DNA of 64,000 nucleotides from Nitrospirota bacterium (GCA_030645475.1 JAUSMA010000016.1:1-64000); one strand, 5' to 3'; counted from the first letter of the stretch, positions 14,277-23,629 are shown. The notes: a model not told the origin generated them from the sequence alone. A program made the numbers and translations.

Positions 14277-16601
14277 GTGGAATCCACAGTGGACCGGCTT
14301 GAGTTTGTGACAGTCGAAGGACTTCTGGCCTACGGGGAGATGTTGGCGCGTCGCCTTTCCGGTGAGGGAGTGACGCTCCCACCCCTTTCGACGTCCTCAG
14401 TCGATCGACCACAACGAACTCGTGACGCCATGGAGAAGATCCGGGCCTTTGTGCAGTCTGCGCAAGGGGGCTTCGCCGGGGCAGAGGAATATCGAGCGGC
14501 CCGTCGCGCACTGATCGATGAGGGTTGCCGGGGGGATGAACTGGTGTTCTTTGCCGCCTGGAATGCGCTCCTTGCAGCAGGCGAGTTGGCCCCGCTCTTT
14601 CGCGTGCCGATCAAGTCCGTGCAGAAACCGGCCCATCGCCGGCCGGTGGCGATTGTGCCGCGCGCGCAACTGACACCGCAGTTGGTCGAGGATCGTATCG
14701 TACTGGATCTTGGTGAGGATCGGTTTTGGCTCTTGCCGCGCGACTTAACCGGCCGCACGCTCCTCTTCACGATGCGTCATGGTGTCTCCCGCGTGGAGAG
14801 CAGTACCTATCGAGTTGGACGTCGTCTCGCGAACGTGCTGGATCCTGAGCGAGGCGTCCCCAAAGCCGACGCAGTGGGTGCAGCCCTGGCCAAGATGTTG
14901 GGCTTGGTCGGGCAACAACTGGACTTCCTGCACATCCACAACTACCTCGATCCGCGCACCTTCGTTCATCTGGTGAGCCACAGCCCCAATACGCGGCAAC
15001 TGTACGAGCGGGTCATCGCGGCGCTGATGCAGGGGCAGGCACAACAGGCTGATGCGCTCCCTCCAGTCTGCGATCCCGCCTTGGACTCTCAGGATTTCGG
15101 ATGGGTCACGGGTCTGGAGAAAAAGGTAGAAGCCGAGGAGGCCGCACAGGCATTCGGCGTGGATGTGCAGACAGCCAAGCGCCTGATCAAACATCCCCTT
15201 TACAGCTACCCGGGCGGACATTCCTTCTTCGATGTCTATGTGGATATCGTGGATGGGTTCCGCCGGTTGGGGCAGTCCCACGAGGGGAAGGCCGTCTGTC
15301 TGTACAGCCATAGCTCCACGCTGCGGGCGCTCATGATTTATCTCGATCCTCGTCCCTTTCGCGAAGCCTTCACTGAGTTTGGCGAATATAAAGAGGGACA
15401 GGATAACGTCGTCCTGCTGACCTATGAACAGGGACTCTTATCCGGCTATTCCACTGCGGTGGGTCTGTCGGCGCGTGAGCGGGCGGCGCGGGAAACCTGG
15501 GTGAAGGTCGAGCGCGAACGCAGAGACCGGATCACGCTCAAGCCCCGACAGATCAAGCGGATCGTGGCATTGGTCTCGGGCGGCGACTTCGCCGGGGCCG
15601 GCGCCGCGTTAAAAGAGCTGCGCGTGACAGGACATCGGTTTGGCCTGGAGGTCTATTTCGTTCGTCACGGGTTCTTGGGTTTGGCCAATAACTGGATCGA
15701 AGCGGTGACGGAAGACGATACCCGCGGTATGGGCAGTCATGCGAGCAGTCCCATCGGGAGCAGCCGCTTCGAAGATTTCAAGAGCGAGCAGGTGCAGCAG
15801 GTCACGATGCGGCATCTACGGCCTTACATGGAAGACGGCGCCTTGGTCGTCATTGGCGGGGATGGGAGTCTTCGAGGCGCGCGGGCGCTCTATGAAGGAT
15901 TTGGAGTTCAGGCAGTCGGAATTCCCGGCACGATCGATAATAATCTTGCGGGGACGACCTCCCTGGGTTTTCATTCGGCTGTGTCGCTGGCGAATCAATC
16001 CATCGAGTCGTTGAAAGCTACCAGTTCCGCGATGGGCAGCGTCTTTTTCGTCGAGATTATGGGGGCCGGGTCCGGCCATCTCGCCCTCGCTTGTGCCTAT
16101 CAGGCCAGGGCGGAAGGCATCCTGGTCAACGAGCATCCCGACCCAGACGCCTATATCGACGACATCATCATGGGTACGCTCAAACGTACGTTAGGAGTCC
16201 CGAACAAGAGCCATCTGTTTGTGGTGGCGGAACAGACGCCCCATCGCCATCACCAGGATGGCGGTGTGCGCGGTCTTGTCGAATATGTCGCAGGCACACT
16301 CACGACGTGGCCGCAGTTTCAGGCGCGTGCCGGTGAATATCGCCTTGCCCCAGCGACCAAAGCCACAATCCTCGGCCACACGTTACGGGGAGCGCCCCCG
16401 ACCCCGGAGGACAAAACCATCGGACAAGATCTGGCCTACGAAGCCATTCGCCGCCTCGTCAAGGAGCCGGAGCGGGTGGTCGGGTGCATGTTGGCCTATC
16501 GCGGGCCCGGCACCATCGAGGCCATCCCACTTCACGCGGTCGCACCGAAGCAGTTCGATTGGGAGATCTTCGCCCGCATGCATGGAAGCGAACTGCCGTA
16601 G
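14277..16601 (+). CDS. Histidine-phosphatase / 6-phosphofructokinase fusion protein
   Basis: A 774-residue two-domain protein starting at GTG 14277 (GAGG 6 nt upstream). Residues about 160-400 form a phosphoglycerate-mutase-like histidine phosphatase with R167-H168-G169 and the second catalytic His at 345 (LYSHSSTLRAL). Residues about 428-774 form a PfkA-type domain: VSGGDFAGAG (nucleotide/phosphate loop), GGDGS at 527-531, PGTIDNN at 550-556 with D554 in the catalytic Asp position, MGAGSGHLA and NEHPDP. The canonical PGTIDND is PGTIDNN, and the MGR substrate Arg is Ala, so activity or substrate may be altered. The first ~155 residues match nothing known to me. pyk follows, so a glycolytic role is likely. 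Confidence 0.85.
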   Translation: MESTVDRLEFVTVEGLLAYGEMLARRLSGEGVTLPPLSTSSVDRPQRTRDAMEKIRAFVQSAQGGFAGAEEYRAARRALIDEGCRGDELVFFAAWNALLAAGELAPLFRVPIKSVQKPAHRRPVAIVPRAQLTPQLVEDRIVLDLGEDRFWLLPRDLTGRTLLFTMRHGVSRVESSTYRVGRRLANVLDPERGVPKADAVGAALAKMLGLVGQQLDFLHIHNYLDPRTFVHLVSHSPNTRQLYERVIAALMQGQAQQADALPPVCDPALDSQDFGWVTGLEKKVEAEEAAQAFGVDVQTAKRLIKHPLYSYPGGHSFFDVYVDIVDGFRRLGQSHEGKAVCLYSHSSTLRALMIYLDPRPFREAFTEFGEYKEGQDNVVLLTYEQGLLSGYSTAVGLSARERAARETWVKVERERRDRITLKPRQIKRIVALVSGGDFAGAGAALKELRVTGHRFGLEVYFVRHGFLGLANNWIEAVTEDDTRGMGSHASSPIGSSRFEDFKSEQVQQVTMRHLRPYMEDGALVVIGGDGSLRGARALYEGFGVQAVGIPGTIDNNLAGTTSLGFHSAVSLANQSIESLKATSSAMGSVFFVEIMGAGSGHLALACAYQARAEGILVNEHPDPDAYIDDIIMGTLKRTLGVPNKSHLFVVAEQTPHRHHQDGGVRGLVEYVAGTLTTWPQFQARAGEYRLAPATKATILGHTLRGAPPTPEDKTIGQDLAYEAIRRLVKEPERVVGCMLAYRGPGTIEAIPLHAVAPKQFDWEIFARMHGSELP

Positions 16602-16743
16602 CGCCTCGATCATCAATGAGAGAGGCGGCCCGCGTCTGAAACGGCGGTTGCGTTGTGGGGATGGAGGTCGTTTGTTAGAATGGCATCCCTGAATATCATG
16701 GTGAGAGGAACGGGGAACGAGGGCCGCTCATTCCGTTCGACCA

Positions 16744-18216
16744 ATGAAAGCAACCGTATCGTCTATGCGTAAAGCTAAAATCGTCTGTACCATCGGCCCC
16801 GCCAGTGATTCGCCCGCCGTGCTGGATCAATTAATTGAAAGCGGCATGGATGCGGCGCGCCTCAACTTTTCTCACGGGACTCACGAATCGCATGCGCGTG
16901 CGATCAAGGCCATTCGCGAAGCCGCGAATCGCCGGCAGGCGGCGGTGGCGATCATCCAGGACCTGCAAGGACCGAGGATCCGTATCGGAGACGTCGATCC
17001 GGGCGGGATCGATCTGGTGGCCGGCCAGACGGTGAGACTCGTGACGACTCTGCTCCGGTCCGGCGGTCAACTCGGCGCACAGTCTCTCGCGTCATCCGGC
17101 ATGCGAGAGATTTCGGTGGCGTACCAATACCTGGTGCGGGATGTCCAGCCAGGCGCCCGCATCCTGATTGACGATGGACTCATCGAGCTGGTCGCACATC
17201 GCATTATCGGCAGCACCGTCGAATGTGGAGTCGTAACCGGGGGACGACTGACCTCGCACAAGGGCATGAATCTGCCGGATACGCGCATCAGCGCTCCGAC
17301 TCTCACCGACAAAGATCGGGACGATCTCCGGTTCGGCATCGCCCAAGGAGTGGACTATGTGGCCCTCTCGTTTGTCAGAGGCCCCGATGATGTGGTGGCA
17401 GCAAGGCAGTTAATGGCCGACTGGGGCGGCGATGTGCCGATTATTGCGAAGATCGAACGGCCGGAAGCGGTGGAATGCTTGGACGCGATTCTCGATCAGG
17501 CGGACGGCGTGATGGTGGCGCGGGGCGATTTGGGCGTAGAGATGGGGCCGGAGGCGGTTCCGCTCCTCCAGAAGCGGATTATCGCCGAAGCGAACCGCCG
17601 GCGCCGACTCGTGATCACGGCCACTCAGATGTTGGAGTCGATGACGCACCACTCACGCCCGACAAGGGCTGAAGCGTCGGATGTGGCCAATGCCGTGTTC
17701 GACGGGACCGATGCCGTCATGCTGTCCGGAGAAACGGCGGTCGGGCAACATCCGGTTGAAACCGTCCGTGTCATGAACCGCATCGTTCGCGCCGCAGAAG
17801 AGGGGGCACGATCCTGGTATGTGCGCTCGTCCATCGCGCCACAAGAGGAAGGGTCCTTCCCTGAAGCCATTTGCCACTCGGCCTTTTCCGCAGCCTCAGT
17901 CATCGGGGCGAGCGTCATCGTGGCTTTTAGCGAACGGGGTACGACCGCGCGCTTGTTGTCGAAGCAGCGACCTGCCGCGTCGATTGTGGGATTGACTCCC
18001 TTTGAGGCTGTCCGGCAGCGGATGGCGCTGTACTGGGGTGTGATTCCTCATACGATGCGCCAGATCGCGCAAACCGATGAGCGGATCGAGGAAGCGGAAC
18101 GCCGCCTGAAGACCGAGGGCTTAGCCGTCACGGGACAGCGGATCGTGATCCTCTCGGGGACCAGGATCGGTCAGCCCGGGGAAACCAATTTGATGAAGTT
18201 ACACAAAATCGGGTGA
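16744..18216 (+). CDS. pyk: Pyruvate kinase
   Basis: Transfers phosphate from phosphoenolpyruvate to ADP. The 490-residue protein carries the family blocks RKAKIVCTIGPAS, LNFSHGTHESH, IQDLQGPRIRIG, the inserted B domain (about 75-165), the PEP/metal site IIAKIERPEAVE and GVMVARGDLGVEMG, and the C-terminal domain with AFSERGTTARLLSKQRPAA. An in-frame ATG at 16765 fits the usual family N-terminus as well; neither start has a convincing Shine-Dalgarno. It lies 142 bp downstream of the phosphofructokinase fusion on the same strand. The C-terminus extends to IGQPGETNLMKLHKIG, normal for the family. Confidence 0.95.
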   Translation: MKATVSSMRKAKIVCTIGPASDSPAVLDQLIESGMDAARLNFSHGTHESHARAIKAIREAANRRQAAVAIIQDLQGPRIRIGDVDPGGIDLVAGQTVRLVTTLLRSGGQLGAQSLASSGMREISVAYQYLVRDVQPGARILIDDGLIELVAHRIIGSTVECGVVTGGRLTSHKGMNLPDTRISAPTLTDKDRDDLRFGIAQGVDYVALSFVRGPDDVVAARQLMADWGGDVPIIAKIERPEAVECLDAILDQADGVMVARGDLGVEMGPEAVPLLQKRIIAEANRRRRLVITATQMLESMTHHSRPTRAEASDVANAVFDGTDAVMLSGETAVGQHPVETVRVMNRIVRAAEEGARSWYVRSSIAPQEEGSFPEAICHSAFSAASVIGASVIVAFSERGTTARLLSKQRPAASIVGLTPFEAVRQRMALYWGVIPHTMRQIAQTDERIEEAERRLKTEGLAVTGQRIVILSGTRIGQPGETNLMKLHKIG

Positions 18217-18282
18217 GTCGAACAGTTGGGTGGTGCACCCGGTTTCTTTGGCGGGGTATAGATTGAAAGTGAAGCGCACACG

Positions 18283-18843
18283 ATGACAGCCAATAGAGTC
18301 GGCCGGTTCATATTGTTTCTCTATCCGTTACTGGCGCTGCTGTTGTCGGCCGGGGAGGGGCTTGCGCAGAGCGGATCCCTCGACCATTCACCGTCAGAGG
18401 TGGTGAAGCGGTATCTGTCGCTCGATTATAAGGGGGCGCGGCTCGACGCCCTGTCGGTCGAAACGGTCGCATCGTACACGGGTTGGCATGAAGAGCCCAC
18501 GTGGGGACATGTCGTCGTGACGCAGGGTTTTGTGGTGGCGGAGCATTATCGCCAATGGGAGGTGATCGATCGGCTGGAAGTCGTGATTCCGGTCACCTTT
18601 CAGGTCATCGGCTCGGTGTACTTGGAAACCGCCGGTTTTGTGCAGGGGGCCGTGACAGAAGAGGTCCGGTTTCGCGTGAAAGCGGTCAACAATCGATGGA
18701 GGATTGTCGAGCCGATGTTGCCCCCCCATATCGGGCAGAAGCGGATGGTGAACGTCGTGCGCGAAGCCTGGATCAAGGAAACCGACCAGGCGAAGCGAGC
18801 CCGACTTGCGTCGTTGCAGGAGGAGTTACGAAAGGTAAAATGA
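18283..18843 (+). CDS. Secreted protein of unknown function
   Basis: A 186-residue protein with a Sec signal peptide (FILFLYPLLALLLSAGEG, cleavage near LAQS). The mature part begins SPSEVVKRYLSLDYKGARLD and is mostly beta-rich with paired Val/Thr strands; the fold of NTF2-like SnoaL-type proteins is possible but not shown. A Lys/Arg-rich helix closes the protein. The stop overlaps the start of the phosphatase gene, and the two M16 genes follow with 4-bp overlaps, so four genes form one operon. The role is unknown. Confidence 0.7.
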   Translation: MTANRVGRFILFLYPLLALLLSAGEGLAQSGSLDHSPSEVVKRYLSLDYKGARLDALSVETVASYTGWHEEPTWGHVVVTQGFVVAEHYRQWEVIDRLEVVIPVTFQVIGSVYLETAGFVQGAVTEEVRFRVKAVNNRWRIVEPMLPPHIGQKRMVNVVREAWIKETDQAKRARLASLQEELRKVK

Positions 18844-19490
18844 TGGGAAAGACCTCAGTCGAATTGTTGATTTTTGATTTGGATGGGACGCTCATCGAGT
18901 CCAAGTGGGATATTGCCACGTCGGTCAACCTAACCTTGGGCGAGCTGGGACTGCCGCAGCGGCCACTCGAAGAAATCTTCGGGTTTGTGGGGGATGGGGT
19001 GAAACAATTGCTGCGTCTGTCGGTGGGCGACAACAGCCGTGTCACCTTCGAGGAAGCCTTGCGGGTGTTCAGAGGCCAGTACCTGGCCCATTGCCTCGAT
19101 CGGACGACCTTCTATCCCGGCATTGGGGAGATGCTGACGCATTTTGCCGGCAAGCGGAAGGCTGTGGCGACCAACAAAGCGATCGAGTATACGAATGTGA
19201 TTCTTCAAGGGTTAGGAGCCGACCATTTTCAATATGTCGTCGGAGGCGATCACGGGTTCGGCTTGAAGCCGGAACCGGGTATGCTGTTGCATGTCATGAA
19301 AGAACTGAATGTATTGCCCGAGCAGACCGTGCTCATCGGAGATAGCACCAACGATATCAACGGCGGGCATAACGCCGGAATTCGCGTCTGTGCCGTCGGA
19401 TACGGGATGGGGAATCGCGCCAAGATGGAAGCCTGTCAGCCGGACTGGTTTATCGAACGACCGGAACAACTCATGGAGCTATTCATATGA
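18843..19490 (+). CDS. gph: HAD-superfamily phosphoglycolate phosphatase
   Basis: A 215-residue HAD hydrolase with motif I LIFDLDGTLIES (nucleophile and acid/base Asp), motif II AVATNKA, motif III Lys in GLKPEPGML and motif IV IGDSTNDINGGHNAG, plus a helical cap typical of subfamily IA. This pattern fits phosphoglycolate phosphatase, which removes 2-phosphoglycolate from DNA repair or oxygenase activity. Close HAD relatives with other substrates cannot be excluded. ATG 18843 is preferred over ATG 18840 because AAAGG stands 7 nt upstream. It overlaps both neighbours by a few bases. Confidence 0.8.
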   Translation: MGKTSVELLIFDLDGTLIESKWDIATSVNLTLGELGLPQRPLEEIFGFVGDGVKQLLRLSVGDNSRVTFEEALRVFRGQYLAHCLDRTTFYPGIGEMLTHFAGKRKAVATNKAIEYTNVILQGLGADHFQYVVGGDHGFGLKPEPGMLLHVMKELNVLPEQTVLIGDSTNDINGGHNAGIRVCAVGYGMGNRAKMEACQPDWFIERPEQLMELFI

Positions 19491-21052
19491 TGACTCACGT
19501 TTCACGTTTCACGATGCTGCTGCTCGCGCTCGCTGTCAGCTTCGACCTGTCGCATGCCGCTTCGCCCGGTCTGGCGGATCGTGTGGTGGAGCAGAAGTTG
19601 GCGAACGGATTGACGGTGCTCATGGTCGAACGGCATCAAACGCCGGTGGTGTCGCTCAACATGACATTCAGAGTCGGGGGGGTGAACGAGCAGGTGGGGC
19701 AAACAGGCCTGGCGCACCTCTATGAACATATGGCCTTCAAGGGCACGAGGACGGTCGGGACGAAAGACTACGAGAAAGAGCGGCCGATTCTCGAGGAGTT
19801 GTTTCGGGTGGGAACCGAGTTGGAACAGCGGCAACGTGAATTTGCACGGAAGAATGTCGGGAAATCAGCCAGCCCCGAGGAGCGAACAGCGATCGAGGGG
19901 TTGCAGAAGCGATTCACCGAGCTGCAAGAAAAAGCGGGGCAGTTCGTCGCAGGGAATGAGATGGCCCTGCTCTACCAACGTCATGGAGGGGTTGGGCTCA
20001 ATGCCGCGACCGGCAAAGACATGACTCGTTATACGATCAGTCTCCCTGCTAATCGTCTGCCCCTCTGGGCGGCGCTCGAAGCCGATCGCATGGCGCATCC
20101 CGTCCTCCGTGAATTCTACAAGGAACGCGGCGTAGTCATGGAGGAGCGGCGGTTACGGAACGACGATAGTGCGAACGGACTGTTGTTCGAAACCTTCACC
20201 TCGGCAGCCTTCCGAGCCCATCAATATGGGATTCCGACGATCGGCTGGGAGTCCGACATCCTGTCCCTGACGCCCGCCGACACCGAAGCCTTTTTCAAGG
20301 CCCACTACGGCCCCGATAACGCGACGATTGCGATCGTGGGCGATATCAATCCGAAAGAAGTCATGGCCCTGATCGAGCAGACGTTCGGGAAGATACCGGC
20401 CGCGCCTCCGCAGCCTCCCATGGTCACTGCCGAGCCGCCTCAACGGGGGGAGCGCCGCGTGGAGGTGGAGTTCGATGCCGAACCCTCTCTGGCCATCGGA
20501 TTTCACAAGCCGGCGTTAGGCCATCCCGATGACTATGTCTTCGACGTGATCGACGCGGTGCTGACCGACGGACTTACGTCCCGGCTCTATGCCAATCTGG
20601 TCCGCGAGAAGCGGATCGCCGCCTCGGTGAACTCCGATGCGAATTATCCGGGGGTCCGTTCCCCGAACCTGTTCGTTCTCAATGCCACACCGCTGGCGCC
20701 CCATACGACGGCAGAAATCGAGGCGGCCATCTATGCCGAACTCGAACGGCTCAAGACGGAGCCGGTCTCCGCCAGGGAACTCGAAAAGGTGCTGAATAAC
20801 CTCGATGCGGATTTAGTGCGGGCGCTTCGATCCAACGGAGGGCTGGCGTCTCAGCTGGCGCTCTATCAGACGGTGGCAGAAGACTGGCGCTATGCGCTGA
20901 AGGCCCGGGATAAAATTGCCGCAGTGACGACGGCGGATATCCAGCGTGTAGCCGTTGAGTACTTCACGAAGTCGAACCGTACGGTGGCCACATTGGTGAA
21001 GAAAGCCGGCGGAAAAAACGTCGCGGCGGCGCAGCATGAGGTGGCGCGATGA
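19487..21052 (+). CDS. M16-family zinc peptidase, catalytic partner
   Basis: A 521-residue periplasmic protein with an N-terminal signal (MLLLALAVSFDLSHAA). The inverted zinc motif HLYEH is at 77-81 (H77, E80, H81) within GQTGLAHLYEHMAFKGT, and a downstream block (VVMEERRLRNDD) belongs to the M16 core. A ~70-residue helical insertion (about 98-165) separates the zinc motif from the NAATGKDMTRY segment. The first ten codons contain the intergenic repeat word TTTCACGTTTCACG. It overlaps gph by 4 bp and the second M16 gene by 4 bp. In such pairs the active subunit cuts unfolded or transit-type peptides together with an inactive partner. Confidence 0.88.
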   Translation: MMTHVSRFTMLLLALAVSFDLSHAASPGLADRVVEQKLANGLTVLMVERHQTPVVSLNMTFRVGGVNEQVGQTGLAHLYEHMAFKGTRTVGTKDYEKERPILEELFRVGTELEQRQREFARKNVGKSASPEERTAIEGLQKRFTELQEKAGQFVAGNEMALLYQRHGGVGLNAATGKDMTRYTISLPANRLPLWAALEADRMAHPVLREFYKERGVVMEERRLRNDDSANGLLFETFTSAAFRAHQYGIPTIGWESDILSLTPADTEAFFKAHYGPDNATIAIVGDINPKEVMALIEQTFGKIPAAPPQPPMVTAEPPQRGERRVEVEFDAEPSLAIGFHKPALGHPDDYVFDVIDAVLTDGLTSRLYANLVREKRIAASVNSDANYPGVRSPNLFVLNATPLAPHTTAEIEAAIYAELERLKTEPVSARELEKVLNNLDADLVRALRSNGGLASQLALYQTVAEDWRYALKARDKIAAVTTADIQRVAVEYFTKSNRTVATLVKKAGGKNVAAAQHEVAR

Positions 21053-22524
21053 GGGGGATGAGGGACGTGAAACGTGAAACGCGAAATGTAAAACGGGGAT
21101 GCTTTATTCTGACCGCGATGGTCATCGCCCTCATCGTTCCGGTGTTGACCGCCTGTGCCGAAAATCTGGCGTTGGGCGATCCTCGGCAGATGACGTTCAA
21201 GCCGGTTGAGTTCACTCCTCCCGAACCGGATCGCGTGGTGCTTGAAAACGGCATGGTGGTCTATCTCCTGGAGGACCATGAGCTGCCGTTGGTCAGCATC
21301 ACCGCGACCATGCGGACGGGCGGCTGGCTCGATCCGGCGGATAAAGTCGGCCTGGCGTCGCTCACCGGTTCCATCATGCGGACCGGAGGGGGTGGCGGTC
21401 TCTCGGCGGAGCAAGTGGACGAGGAGTTGGAGCAGTTCGCCGGAGACGTCGGTATTTCCATTGGACGGCAATCCGGTTCTGCGTCGCTCGATGTCCTGAG
21501 CAAAGACTTGAAGCGGGGGCTTCAGATTTTTGCCGGGCTGATTCGGACGCCGGCTTTTGAGCCGGCGAAGGTTGAACTGGCCAAGCTGCAGTCCATCGAA
21601 GGGATTCGCCGCAGGCAAGACAATCCCGGCTCCATCGTCGGCCGCGAGTTCGTGAAGCTGCTGTATGGGGCAGATCATCCGACTGCGCGTGAAAGCAGCA
21701 TCGAGTCCGTCACCCGCATCACCAGAGAGGACTTGATCGCCTTTCACAAGAAGACCGTCCATCCGAACGGCATGATGGTGGGGGTGACGGGAGATTTTGA
21801 GAAGACCGCGATGCTGGCCCTGCTCCGAGAGATATTCGGCGATTGGAAGAAAGGCGAGGTGCCGGTGCTGACGATTGCCGAGGTGCCCCAGAGCCAGACG
21901 CCAAAGCCCGTCGTCCGGTTCGTCAACAAGGATACGTCGCAAACGCATCTGCGCGTCGGCCATCTGTCGATCAAGGAGCAGGATCCTGACTATGTGTCCT
22001 TGGCGATTGCCAACGACATTCTGGGGGGCAGTTCCTTCCGCAGCCGGCTCTTCAACGACGTGCGGACCAAGCGGGGCTTGGCCTATTCGGTCGGCAGCCG
22101 GTTGAACACCGGAGTGCACGATCAAGGGGTCTGGTTGATGCGCGCCGAGACGAAGCTGCCATCGACGCAAGAGGTCATCGCGCGGTTTATTGCGAACATG
22201 GAGCGGATGAGGACCGAGTTGGTGACGGACAGCGAATTGGCGGAAGCGAAAGAGGCCTATGTGAACTCGTTTGTATTCTCCTTTGCCAGTTCGTCGGCGA
22301 TCGTCGGGCGGTTGGTTGAGCTGGAATACGATGGGCTCCCCAAGGATTTTCTGCAGCAGTTGCGGGCCCGCGTGGTGGCCTTGACGAAAGAGGAAATCCT
22401 GGCTGCCTCAAAGAAGCATTTCCACCCAGAACGATTGACGATTGTCGCAGTCGGGGCAGGCGAGGCCCTGCCGAAGCTGCTGTCGGGATTCGGGGAAGTC
22501 AAAGAAGTGAAGGTGGCTCCGTAG
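21049..22524 (+). CDS. M16-family protein, non-catalytic partner, predicted lipoprotein
   Basis: A 491-residue M16-fold protein. The place of the HxxEH motif reads VGLASLTGSIMRTGG, so the zinc ligands are absent. The C-terminal half has the conserved DYVSLAIANDILGGSSFRSRLF and RGLAYSVGS blocks seen in substrate-binding M16 subunits. The N-terminus is basic (KRETRNVKRG), then hydrophobic to VLTAC, a lipobox. The basic part is encoded by the intergenic repeat word GACGTGAAACGTGAAACG. It is the last gene of the operon and follows the catalytic partner with a 4-bp overlap. Partnering with that subunit is well precedented. Confidence 0.85.
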   Translation: MRGMRDVKRETRNVKRGCFILTAMVIALIVPVLTACAENLALGDPRQMTFKPVEFTPPEPDRVVLENGMVVYLLEDHELPLVSITATMRTGGWLDPADKVGLASLTGSIMRTGGGGGLSAEQVDEELEQFAGDVGISIGRQSGSASLDVLSKDLKRGLQIFAGLIRTPAFEPAKVELAKLQSIEGIRRRQDNPGSIVGREFVKLLYGADHPTARESSIESVTRITREDLIAFHKKTVHPNGMMVGVTGDFEKTAMLALLREIFGDWKKGEVPVLTIAEVPQSQTPKPVVRFVNKDTSQTHLRVGHLSIKEQDPDYVSLAIANDILGGSSFRSRLFNDVRTKRGLAYSVGSRLNTGVHDQGVWLMRAETKLPSTQEVIARFIANMERMRTELVTDSELAEAKEAYVNSFVFSFASSSAIVGRLVELEYDGLPKDFLQQLRARVVALTKEEILAASKKHFHPERLTIVAVGAGEALPKLLSGFGEVKEVKVAP

Positions 22525-22548
22525 GCTGAGAGAAGAGTGGCGGGTGGC

Positions 22549-22634
22549 CCGCTGATCTCCTGTGCTCGCGCAACGCGCGGCCTGAGAAGGCCCTCGTTGG
22601 ACGCGCGCAGTGGGAGATCAACAGGCCACTCGCC
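22549..22634. repeat. R3 palindromic repeat, single copy
   Basis: TGATCTCC ... GGGAGATCA outer arms enclose the core GCTCGCGCAACGCGCGGCC, a small GGCC/GGCC hairpin and GGACGCGCGCAGTG. The same core recurs three times in 53733-54145. It lies in the 307-bp gap 22525-22831, which otherwise shows nothing. Confidence 0.75.
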
Positions 22635-22831
22635 CTGGGGAATAACGCCTTCGGAGCTTTGGTGGAGAGGAGAAGGAGTAGCGGATGGTTTAGTCGAGGC
22701 TTGTGTCGCGCAGCTCGCCCTTTAAAAATGGCTTGCTAGACGTCCACAGGGATGTTTGACCAGACCCTCTATCCGGAGAAGTAGTGATCAAGAGTTAAGG
22801 AAGCGGTTCCACACTTCGGAAAGCCTACAGC

Positions 22832-23629
22832 ATGACGCTCAGTTGCAAGTATATAAGCGAGGAGAAGTCTCTTCTTGCCTATCTTGATTTGACCGGAACG
22901 ACGCGCTTTTATGAAAACAGTGAATTAACGGAACAAATAGAGAGGATTTCGCGAGTTGTTGGTGTAGTACGTGCGGAAATTGAGAATACCTTTGGGGCAG
23001 ACAAAACGAATCTATTCGTCCATATGTACGCAGACTCCCTCGTGATCGCCCAGAAGAATGAATTGATCGAAAATTGTGCAGGAAAATTTGTTGAGCTGAT
23101 GCTGAAGGTCCAGTATCAAGTTCTTAATGGTAGCCAATTTAATAAGGTCAAGGCGAAGGCTTCCGAGGGTTACAAATTGATGCCAACTCTAAGTCGAGCC
23201 CTGGTAAGAAGAGGCTCTTATTACGGGATGATCTGCAGTGAGATACAGCAATCGATAGACAACACTTTCTCTAACTTCAGCTTGGTCGGCGGTTTGGCGA
23301 TCGTTGAAATGGACAAGGCTCTCAAAGGTTTACCCATGGGGACGTACATTGACGCATCTCTTATCACGGAGGCAGGGGTTGAAAAGGAAAGACTGATCGA
23401 CGTTACTAATGAGAGGGGATTAAAGTTTGTTAAGCCTCAAAAGGATTTTGATCGCTTGCGCAGTATCTTTTCTTTTAATCAGAATGCCCCTGCAGACATT
23501 AAGGATTGGGTAGACCACTTGATCAAGTTGTCGGGGAATGACGAGCACTTTAGAAATAAAATAACTCCATGGGTAGATGCAGTAAGAGGAGCTCGCCCAT
23601 CGATATGTCGAAGATGTGTCGGAACGTGA
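22832..23629 (+). CDS. AT-rich orphan protein with nucleotidyl-cyclase-like motifs
   Basis: A 265-residue soluble protein. LLAYLDLTGTTRFYE (about 14-28) and HMYADSLVIAQ (about 64-74) resemble the first metal-Asp strand and the second metal-Asp hairpin of class III nucleotidyl cyclases. ALVRRGSYYGMI and SLVGGLAIVEMDKALKGLP further along follow the same fold order. The similarity is motif-level only, so cyclase activity is not claimed. Base composition is clearly more AT-rich than on both sides, which suggests recent transfer. The neighbours are an R3 repeat upstream and an R2 repeat downstream. Such cyclase-like orphans are often found in defence settings, but no partner effector is visible here. 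Confidence 0.45.
   Translation: MTLSCKYISEEKSLLAYLDLTGTTRFYENSELTEQIERISRVVGVVRAEIENTFGADKTNLFVHMYADSLVIAQKNELIENCAGKFVELMLKVQYQVLNGSQFNKVKAKASEGYKLMPTLSRALVRRGSYYGMICSEIQQSIDNTFSNFSLVGGLAIVEMDKALKGLPMGTYIDASLITEAGVEKERLIDVTNERGLKFVKPQKDFDRLRSIFSFNQNAPADIKDWVDHLIKLSGNDEHFRNKITPWVDAVRGARPSICRRCVGT

Noticed and set aside
20890-22170. 426-residue ORF on the minus strand
   Set aside because: Antisense of the two M16 genes, whose zinc motif and overlapping starts are clear on the plus strand.
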